Assembly (NCBI RefSeq): GCF_036850765.1
Contig: NC_089493.1
Location: forward strand, 125,184,239-125,248,238
Length of the DNA: 64,000 nucleotides
Direction: 5' to 3'
Source: Saccopteryx bilineata
Lineage: Eukaryota; Chordata; Mammalia; Chiroptera; Emballonuridae
Positions 56,820 through 64,000 of the stretch are shown one piece after another (the stretch's first letter is position 1; each line of letters begins with the position of its first letter). Made by a program: the position numbers and the translations under genes. The notes under the pieces were generated by a model that was not told the DNA's origin, searched no databases, and saw only the letters and a program-made list of their open reading frames with translations.

Positions 56820-57414
56820 TTTGTTGGCATATAGTTGTTTGTAATCCTTTGTATTTTTATAGTATCAGTTGTTAGTCTCTCTCATTTCTGATTTTATTTA
56901 TTTGGGTCTTGTCATTTTTTTTTCTTGATGAGTCTAGTTAAAGGTTTATCAATCTTGTTTATCTTTTCAAAGAATCAGGCCTTGGTGTTATTGATCTTTT
57001 ATATTGTATTTTTTAGACACTACTTTGTTTATTTCTGTTCTGATCTTTATAATTTCCTTTATTCAATTTGAGCTTTATTTGTTCTTTTTCTAGTTCCTTT
57101 AGGTGTAAGTTTGGATTGTTCATTTGAGAATTTTCTTGTTTCTTGAAGTAGGTCTGTAATGCTATGTATTTCCCTCTTAAAACTGTTTTTGCTGTGTTTC
57201 ATAAATTTGGGGTTGTTGTGTTTTCATTTTCATTTGTCTCAAGGTACCTTTTGATTTTTTCCTTGATCTTATTGTTAACCCATTCATTGTTTAGTAACAT
57301 GTTATTGTGTGTTACTAAATGTGTTTTTTATTTCTTTTTCTTGTAATTGGTTTATAGTTTCAAATCACTGCTGGCAGATACTTGACATGATTTCAATCTT
57401 CTTAAATTTATGAT

Positions 57415-57917
57415 TCATGGCCTGATGTAGTCTATTCTGGATAGTGTACCATGTGCCCTTAAAAAGAACATATATTCTGCTGCTTTGGGGTGAAATGCTC
57501 TAAAAATATCAATTAGATCTATCTGATCTAGAGTGCCATTTAAGGTCACTATTTCCTTGTTGTTGTTGATGATTTTATTATTATTATTCTTGTTGTGTTT
57601 TAGCAAAAGAGACAGACAGATAGGAGGGAGAGAGATGAGAAGCATCAACTCATAGTTGCAGCACTTTAGTTGTTCATTGATTGCTTCTCCTTTGTGCTTT
57701 GGCTGGGGGGCTCCAGCTGAGCCAGGGACCCCTTGATCAAGCCAGCAACCTCAGGATCCAGCCAGAGACCATGGGATCATGTTTATGATCCTACACTAAA
57801 GGTGGTGACCATGCACTCAAGCTGGTGAGCCCATGCTCAAGCTGGCAACCTCAGAGTTTCAAACCTGGGGCCTCCGTGTCCCAGGTCGACACCACTCACT
57901 GCACCACCATGTCAGGA
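57415..57917 (-). pseudogene. L1 ORF2 endonuclease fragment interrupted by a SINE
   Basis: The endonuclease C-terminal part is visible as 'TLDQIDLIDIFRAFHPK' and 'GTLSRIDYI', corresponding to the conserved 'DLIDIYRTLHP ... SKIDHI' region. Translation runs into the SINE tail at 57,563. The upstream endonuclease part lies beyond 57,918. Confidence 0.85.
57563..57917 (-). mobile_element. bat tRNA-derived SINE, long subtype
   Basis: Antisense copy with tail complement 'agagacagacagataggagg', 'gagatgagaagcatcaactc', 'agttgttcattgattgcttc' and the head end near 57,905. The target duplication is tccttgttg (57,554-57,562 and 57,918-57,926). The L1 text 'tttccttgttgattttctgt' is restored when the insert is removed. 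Confidence 0.9.
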
Positions 57918-58110
57918 TCCTTGTTGATTTTCTGTCTGGAATATCTGCCCATTTAATATCCAATGGGGTATTTAAATTCCTTACTGTACTACTGTCAATC
58001 TCTCTCTTTATGTCCATCAATATTTGCTTTATATATTTAGATGATCCTCTCTTGGGTTCATAAATGTTTACACAGGCTATATCCTCTTGTTGTATTGCTC
58101 TCTTTATCAT
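57918..58110 (-). pseudogene. L1 ORF2 endonuclease middle fragment
   Basis: Translation shows 'QQEDIACVNIYEPKRGS' and 'YIKQILMDIKREIDSST', matching the conserved 'EELTILNIYAPN ... FIKQVLSDLQRDLDS' block. It continues with decayed text up to about 58,300 ('gtctattttgtctgatataa' complement). Confidence 0.85.
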
Positions 58111-58599
58111 TATGTAGTGTCTTTCTTTGCCCCTTACTATATAGCCTTTGTTATAAAGTCTATTTTGTCTGATATAAGTATTGCTAACCCACCTTGTTTT
58201 ATTTTCATTTGCATGAAATAGCTTTGTCCATACCTTTACTTTTAGTCTGTGTATATCTTTAGTTCTAAGGTGGGTTTCTCGTAGACAGTAGATATATGGG
58301 TCTTGTTCTCTTACCCTATGACTTTTGATTGAAGTACTTAATTATTGATAGGTACATATATATATATATTGCCATTATACATATTTATGTATCCTTTTTT
58401 TCTTTTTTCTTTCTTCTTCTTAAAGAAGTCCCTTTAACATTTCTTGTAATGCTAGTTTGATGGTAAGAAACTCCTTTAGCTTTTTCTTGTCTGGGAAGCT
58501 CTTTATTTCTCCTTTAGTTATAAATGACAGCCTTGCTGGGTCGAGCAGTCTTGGTTGCAGGACCTTGCTTCTCGTCACTTTGAATACTTTGAGTCAACC

Positions 58600-58765
58600 C
58601 CTTTGGCATGCTGCGCACTTTCAAACATGACCTTTAATCTGAACAGCAACCCCCTGAGCCAGGTCTCCTCATCTTTTTAGGAATAAAGAAATTGGGACTC
58701 ATAAAGTTGAGGTAACATGTCCGAGGCCACACAGCCAGTCAAGGACCAGGCCAGAACTGAACCTG
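58600..58765 (-). repeat. MIR SINE
   Basis: Antisense MIR: 'gaataaagaaattgggactc', 'aaagttgaggtaacatgtcc' and 'gaggccacacagccagtcaa'. It abuts the truncated end of the L1. Confidence 0.73.
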
Positions 58766-58899
58766 AAAGAACGGACCTCAAGCCCAGCCTCTTTCCACCC
58801 ACACACAGTCCTGCATTATCTGTGGCCCAAAGTCTCCTGCTGAGAACTTGAGGACTTGGAGCCAGCCATGGGCACATTCCTGGGAACAGTCAGACCTCT

Positions 58900-59230
58900 C
58901 CACCACCCCACAGCCATAAGCATTAGAAATCACAGAAACAAGACTTTGCATTTTGTATACAGAAGTCAAAGAAGAAAAACCCTCACACAAAAGCTGAAAT
59001 CTATGTCCTGCAGTAGTTGGATTGCACTGACTAATTAGAAAATTGTATTTATATAACCCTCTAATTTGTATTTATGTGTTGCTAAGGGTGCAGCGAGCTA
59101 GGCGGGGAATTACATCCAGATTAGCCTTGGTCCGTAAGCAGCCCGGATTGGAGCGGCTTTCTGTGCTAAAAGGAGAGAGAATCAAAAGGATTCGGGGCAG
59201 AAATTCCCAATGAGGCCATTGTCTCTCTCC
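58900..59230. promoter_or_regulatory. candidate conserved non-coding element
   Basis: Repeat-free block with TAATTA (59,032-59,037), 'ccctctaatttgtatttatg', 'gggaattacatccagattag' and 'gtgctaaaaggagagagaat'. The mix of A/T homeodomain words and CpG-containing segments ('gcagcgagctaggcggggaa') that have not decayed suggests constraint. Inference only. Confidence 0.4.
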
Positions 59231-59955
59231 TCCATCATGGATTCCATGAGCCTGGGCCCTTCAGGGGCTACCCAGTAAAACCTCATGGACTCCTCGGTCT
59301 GACCAAGAGGCAAGATTACCCAAGAAGCTCATTTCCAGCTGAGGTTGGCCTTTGGTTTCCTAAACAAAATTAGTTTTGTTCTCCTTAACATGTGTTTGGC
59401 AAGATTAAAGATCCCTCAACCTGTGCAGCTTAATACCCGCTTGCTGTGTCAGAGGGCAGCCCATGCCCTGTCCTGGGGGTGGGGGGAAGGGAAGTGGGAG
59501 CGGCAGACTTGGAATCCTGTTTATTGAATTAGAGACTTTTAATGGATAACGGGTATCTGTGTGGAGATCTTAATAATTTGTTGTGTTGGGGGGAAGTTAT
59601 TTGATCTCAAAATCGTTTTAAAGTGTTTCAGTTCTGGTTCTTTTTTTTTTTTTCATTTCTTTTTTAAAATTGGATCAACAGATGGGCATGGATGGAAGAG
59701 ATGAGGTTGGGAGAGTCAGTTCTATTATTCAGTGGAGGGGGGGGGCAGTCTGACCCCGGAGCCATTTGGGTGTGGGACTCAATGAACTTTGGGTCAAAGG
59801 CTGCCAGATGGCACATTGTGTGGCCAGGTGAGACTCAGAGGTGTTCTGGGGAGAGAGGCATTGAAGCTAGAATTTGCCTCCAGGGAGCCTCCTACTGGTC
59901 CCACTGTTGCCAGGAAGTTGCATTCCACTGAATTCAGTCTAGTGTGACTTAAAGT
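59231..59955. other. unique non-coding DNA, possibly part of the conserved cluster
   Basis: The piece at 59,340-59,460 ('ctaaacaaaattagttttgt' with a near-palindromic centre) shares the repeat-free texture of its neighbours. T-run near 59,641-59,653. No gene. Confidence 0.45.
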
Positions 59956-60130
59956 TGTTGACCTTGGCCATCCTGTTGTCCTACCGGAACCTATTCTTTA
60001 TTCATTATAATTAAGGGAGTGGTCTAAATGGCGCAGCTTATTCCAGCTCTGATATCAATTATCTATGGAGCAGGCCCATGGGTTTCATAGCCAATTAGAG
60101 CAGCATTTCCCGTCACCCAGTAATACTTCA
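59956..60130. promoter_or_regulatory. candidate conserved non-coding element
   Basis: 'cattataattaagggagtgg' (TAATTA at 60,008-60,013), 'atggcgcagcttattccagc', 'ctgatatcaattatctatgg' and 'tcatagccaattagagcagc' in a short repeat-free stretch. This density of homeodomain-type sites resembles a developmental enhancer core. Untested. Confidence 0.4.
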
Positions 60131-60139
60131 TCGCAGTGG

Positions 60140-60345
60140 TAGAGCATTACAGTTTAAAAATGCGGGTTCTGCAGTCAGCCTGCTGGGAGGAGTCCATTGT
60201 GTTTGTACCGGTGATGAGCCCCGCGACCCCGGGCTAGCTCTTTAACCTCTCTTTGCTTTGCTTTCATTCTCTGTAATACTGCAGTGATAGTAACAGCTCC
60301 TGAATTGCAGAGCTGAGGTGAAAAGCAGATGAATAAATATGCACA
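60140..60345 (+). repeat. MIR SINE, near full length
   Basis: 'gtagagcattacagtttaaa', 'tgcgggttctgcagtcagcc', 'gctagctctttaacctctct' and 'aattgcagagctgaggtgaa' follow sense MIR from head to tail. Confidence 0.75.
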
Positions 60346-61032
60346 AAGCTGCTAAAACAGTCTCCAGAGCCGCCCAGGTACTCCGCAATAGTGGTTGTGA
60401 TCAGCATCACCCTCCTGACTGCAAATCTCTGTGTCCTCCCCACCACTGCTACTCCCTGGGGACGAGGAACGCACGCCTTGTTTAGCTCCTGGGTTACTCT
60501 TCAACTTGACATGTGCTGCGTGAGCCACGTTTCCTGGAGGATATGATAGGCTGTCACCAAATAGTTCTTGAATAAACAACCAATCATTTGTAACCTACGA
60601 CCCATGCACAACACCCCAGCTTCAACTTCTTTTTACTTCACTTCCGTCTGTCTGGTTCTCAGTGAAGATGAAAAAGAGAGGTTCTCCCAATGCCCAGCGT
60701 GTCTGATCACACTCATACTCACACTCCACCTACTTGGGTGTTCCACCAAGAAAGTGCAATTCTTTGCTCTCTAAGGGCCTGAGGATGCCTCCAAATTGAG
60801 AAGCAACCTGGACTTTCTCGGGGCAGAGAGTTTCTTCAGGTAGATGTGAGCAGGGTGTGCTGGGGAAAGAGCCCTGGAGCAAGTGAGAGGGGACAGGCCT
60901 CTGCTCCACCCGACTTGCCTTGTCTGGGCCTCCCTGTCCCCATCTGTAAAATCAGGATCACTCTTTCCCAGGGTGTGTTCAGCATGACACAAATCCCAAA
61001 AATATAGTCAGAGAAGAAAAGTTTGGCGAAAA
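60346..61032. other. unique non-coding DNA with MIR piece
   Basis: A short sense MIR core lies at 60,895-60,985 ('cctccctgtccccatctgta', 'aaatcaggatcactc'). Otherwise unique. Confidence 0.5.

Positions 61033-61088
<56 letters not shown>
61033..61088. repeat. (AAAG)n microsatellite
   Basis: About 14 uninterrupted AAAG units, a polypurine tract. Confidence 0.96.
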
Positions 61089-61481
61089 ATAACAATAGGA
61101 GAAAGTGGCTGCTGTCCTCTTTTCCATGATGAGCAAAACTCATTAGTGGACTAGAGGCCCTGAGAGGTCCTGCAGTATGGAAACGAAATGGTTTGGCTTC
61201 ACTTTTCCCAGGGGTCTCTAAGGGATTCTGCCACTAGAGTCTTCTTGCTATGTGATGCCCTGCATGGCCTCCTATGGAATGAGATGGTGGCCTCTGGATC
61301 TTTCCCAGTTGCAGCAAACTGTGCTTCCTCCCCCAGGAAACAATGAATAAACATGCAAGATGCAATGGTCCCAAGAAGTGGTTCAGTGTCCTCATGTCTT
61401 GGCCCAAGGGAGAAAAACAAGAAGAGGAAACCAGAAGCATGTGGTCAGCCTTGCACACTCTATAAAAGAAAACTGTGGGTC
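61089..61481. other. unique non-coding DNA
   Basis: Nothing recognised. The end forms the left target duplication of the next SINE. Confidence 0.45.
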
Positions 61482-61888
61482 CTGGCCGGTTGGCTCAGCG
61501 GTAGAGCATCGGCCTGGCGTGCGGGGGACCCGGGTTCGATTCCCGGCCAGGGAACATAGGAGAAGCGCCCATTTGCTTCTCCACCCCCACCCCCTCCTTC
61601 CTCTCTGTCTCTCTCTTCCCCTCCCACAGCCAAGGCTCCATTGGAGCAAAGATGGCCCGGGAGCTGAGGATGGCTCCTTGGCCTCAGCCCCAGGCGCTAG
61701 AGTGGCTCTAGTCGCAGCAGAGCGATGCCCCGGAGGGGCAGAGCATAGCCCCCTGGCGGGCAGAGCGTTGCCCCTGGTGGGCGTGCTGGGTGGATCCCGG
61801 TCGGGCGCATGCGGGAGTCTGTCTGACTGTCTCTCCCCATTTCCAGCTTCAGAAAAATACAAAAAAAAAAAAATTAAAAAAAAAAAAA
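61482..61888 (+). mobile_element. bat tRNA-derived SINE, extended subtype, intact Pol III boxes
   Basis: The tRNA-like head carries an A box TGGCTCAGCGG (61,491-61,501) and a perfect B box GGTTCGATTCC (61,533-61,543), followed by 'cccggccagggaacatagga'. The body has a GC-rich section with repeated 'ggcagagc'-type units (61,718-61,770) and ends 'ggagtctgtctgactgtctc', then oligo-A. An imperfect duplication (aaagaaaactgtgggtcc / aaagaaacctgtggtcc) flanks it. It retains many CpGs, so it looks young. It makes a spurious 191-codon open frame. Confidence 0.94.
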
Positions 61889-62139
61889 AAAGAAACCTGT
61901 GGTCCTTGACAACAGGGCAACAGGGAGAGAGGTGAAAGGGAGTTCAAGGAGGAGTCAGGAGGCCCAGCATGAGTCCTCTGCTGTAAATAAACAAACCAGA
62001 GAACCACCCTGCAAAGCAGGTTGTATTGCATTATGTAAGCAAGGCTGCTAGACATCTGGACATTTCTGTCAGCCCCTATCCCTCCAGTTGCCATAAATTT
62101 AAGCTAATCCTGTGGGTCCAGGATCATAAGAATAATCCT

Positions 62140-62335
62140 TACATCTGTGTGGGTTTTTCAGCTTCTGAAAGCTCATTCACAGAATTATCTCATTAGCTCC
62201 CCTTGATGCCTGGGGGGCGGGGGCTCAGGGGCGATCATCTCTGTTTGGCAGATTGAAGATGTTGAAACCCAGAGAAGGGAAGTGACTTTCTCAAGGTCAC
62301 CCAGCAAGGCAGTGGAGAGTTAAAATTAATGCACA
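62140..62335 (-). repeat. MIR SINE
   Basis: Antisense MIR: 'cagaattatctcattagctc', 'atgttgaaacccagagaagg' and 'agtgactttctcaaggtcac'. Confidence 0.77.
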
Positions 62336-62475
62336 TGTCTCCCAGTCCCAGCCTAGAACTCTCCAATGAGCCCAATGCTACCTTAAAAAAAAAAAACACC
62401 CCGAGACACAGATGTCTTCCATGCTTGCCATAGTCCCAGGCCTGGGTCTGCCTCAAAGAAGTCATGTGGTCCATC
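62336..62475. other. unique non-coding DNA
   Basis: Short unique stretch. Its last 8 bp (ggtccatc, 62,468-62,475) are the left duplication of the next element. Confidence 0.45.
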
Positions 62476-62747
62476 CAGAGGCAGATTAAGGTCAGCTGAG
62501 AAGACCCTGAGTACAGAAGAAAATATTGGAGCCCTGAAAAGAAGAGAGAGAGAGACAGGGAAAATAAAAATACATATTTTTAAATAAATAAAAACTATTA
62601 TGTGCTATTAATGTTAAAATTGCACATATGAAACCAAACTTGGTGTCATTAGAAAAAAAAAAGTGTCAAGTTGGAGTTTTGCGGCCCCCTTTAGAAGTTG
62701 GGGCCCAGGGCATGTGCCCAGTGTGCCTGCTGTCAAATCCACCTCTG
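62476..62747. mobile_element. 272-bp hAT-type non-autonomous element, copy 2
   Basis: Starts CAGAGGCAGATTAA and ends with the decayed complement 'tcaaatccacctctg'. The 8-bp duplication is ggtccatc / gatccatc (62,468-62,475 and 62,748-62,755; 7 of 8). The interior parallels copy 1 ('acagaagaaaatattggagc', 'aaaattgcacatatgaaacc', 'cttggtgtcattagaaaaaa', 'ggggcccagggcatgtgccc'). Confidence 0.88.
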
Positions 62748-62755
62748 GATCCATC

Positions 62756-64000
62756 CCTCTGCCACTATATGATAATGGAACATAGACAGGAAGTTACAGT
62801 GGGAGGTCAGGGTCTTTAGAGTCAAACTGTACAGCTTCAAATCTCAGCTCCAGCTTCCTGGTCATCAAACTTCAGACCATGTGGCTGAGCTCTCTGCAGC
62901 TGCTCCTCACCTCCAAAGTGAGAAAGAAAATTCTGCAGTGAGTGCCACATGCTTTATCTGCTCTCCATCTCCCTTCTTCTGATAATGACTCCTCAATTTG
63001 GGGGGACTACTTCTGCCCCACCTGCAGACATGTGGCTCTGAAGGAGGCTTCCTATATATGATACCATTCCCACCTGCCTGGCTATAGGAGTAGACATGTG
63101 ACTGGAAAGAACAAATGGAGACTTCCTTTGAAATTATTTTTAAAATAAAATGAAGATCCCCTTCCTTCTGTGGGTAATGCTGAGGTGATGTGACTCCAGG
63201 CTCATGGAGAATGCTGGCCTGGGAGAGGGGAGCAGCGCAGAGATGGGGAGAAAGTTCTGGAGGCATCTGAACCCCTGGTCACCCTACCTTTCCCATGGGT
63301 AGTTCACATGAGGTTATGAATCATGGGTAGTCCTTCCATCAACCTTTAAGACCCAGACTGTCTTGAATGTGTATCAAGTGGGAATTAACACCTATGCCTC
63401 TTATGTGTTGGGATCCCACCAACACAAAGACCAAGAAAACAGGCAGCAATCTAGGGAAGCTCCCCAAACAGCATCCCATACTCTGAACAAAAGACCTTAA
63501 GTCTCCTTAGCTTTTATAGACTCCTAGAACTTCAGAGCTTAAAATAATTTAAAGACAGGACCTGACCTATTGTGTTAACATAAGGGTGAGAGAACCTATT
63601 TCATGGCTTTGGATGTTGGATCCTAAGAGTGCTTACCCAGTTAGAAAGAGTCTCAGGACATAGGGAATCTAGAATTCTGGACTCTAGTCTCTGCAGTTTT
63701 GGCTGCCTTCCCCCACCTTGGCTCACAATTCAGAGAAGAAAGGGGAGGAAATGACTGGATGATAGGAATGCACCTGTATATTCTGCTTTTCTCAAATAAG
63801 GTTATGAGGATAAAGCCAGATTATATTATGCTACTATGAAAGGATTTATAGACATATAAAACAAGAGATTATTATTATTACAAAATTACAGACTCAAGTT
63901 TCCCTTGACATAAAGCTGACTTCCCTTGGGGAAATAATGGTAAACCAGGCCGTGCACAAAGGCTGGTGAGGGCACTTAGAAAATTGAGTGAGAATTATCT
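62756..64000. other. unique non-coding DNA
   Basis: A weak sense MIR may lie at 62,805-62,890. A 119-codon minus-strand frame (62,907-63,266) has no recognisable domain. No gene or regulatory signal is clear up to the end of the window. Confidence 0.45.

Larger units (their letters stand above)
53640..58600 (-). mobile_element. long antisense L1 retrotransposon, 5' truncated
   Basis: About 4.6 kb of L1 after removing later insertions. Reading the minus strand from the high-coordinate end there is the ORF1 C-terminal region (about 58,400-58,600), ORF2 (endonuclease about 57,400-58,300; reverse transcriptase about 55,800-56,900; C-terminal region down to about 54,140) and the 3' UTR to about 53,640. 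All frames are broken. Interrupted by a SINE at 57,563-57,917, a hAT-type element at 55,003-55,371 and a SINE inside that element. A 47-bp TG expansion lies in ORF2. The element stops in ORF1 without a 5' UTR, the usual truncation pattern. Confidence 0.9.

Noticed and set aside
53640..58600. Intact, mobile L1
   Set aside because: ORF1 is truncated, ORF2 is broken into several frames, the catalytic motif is altered and three later elements interrupt it.
61482..61555. Functional tRNA gene
   Set aside because: A and B boxes are present, but the head continues into a SINE body with an A tail and target duplication. There is no complete cloverleaf with a proper acceptor stem, so it is a tRNA-derived SINE.
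61360..61935. 191-codon open frame
   Set aside because: It is the translation of the CpG-rich SINE at 61,482-61,888 and its flanks.

Overview
The window looks like nuclear DNA of a placental mammal, and specifically a bat. I found no protein-coding gene, no functional RNA gene and no CRISPR array. The longest open frames lie in microsatellites, SINEs or unique DNA, and none shows a recognisable protein family or a convincing exon structure. The bat assignment rests on at least eleven tRNA-headed, pyrimidine-tailed SINEs of the VES-like kind in three subtypes, on a bat-style L1 3' end with a G-rich tract, and on several short hAT-type DNA elements. The exact SINE subtypes remind me of sac-winged bats (Emballonuridae, e.g. 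Saccopteryx), but that is recollection and not a search result. Ancient MIR, L2, MaLR LTR and MER2/Tigger copies are shared with other placental mammals.

Layout: 1-17,000 is mostly unique non-coding DNA with scattered MIR/L2 remnants, several microsatellites and one SINE. 17,100-20,900 is dense in insertions: three SINEs, an older SINE split by an L1 3' end, and a MER2/Tigger transposon carrying a hAT element. 20,890-22,420 is old L1/HAL1-like DNA in antisense. 22,420-37,690 is mostly unique, with four SINEs or SINE remnants, a tail-only retro-insertion at 26,749-26,802, and a likely conserved non-coding block at 29,490-30,030. 37,696-38,622 is a MaLR LTR split by an unidentified insertion of about 495 bp. 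39,770-50,840 is rich in L2 and L1 3' ends and also holds a 272-bp hAT-type element and two long-subtype SINEs. 53,640-58,600 is one broken antisense L1 of about 4.6 kb (ORF1 end, ORF2, 3' UTR) invaded by two SINEs and a hAT element. 58,900-60,130 holds further candidate conserved non-coding DNA. 60,140-64,000 has MIRs, a well-preserved SINE and a second copy of the 272-bp element.

The most likely reading is an intergenic or intronic stretch whose function, if any, is regulatory. A/T-rich homeodomain-type blocks near 7.2-7.6, 29.5-30.0, 52.0-52.4 and 58.9-60.1 kb are the best candidates. The most informative evolutionary structures are the nested insertions, the tail-only insertion, the matched pair of 272-bp elements, and a set of three inverted CCAAT boxes spaced exactly 24 bp apart at 40,569-40,623. 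No new multi-gene system is visible.
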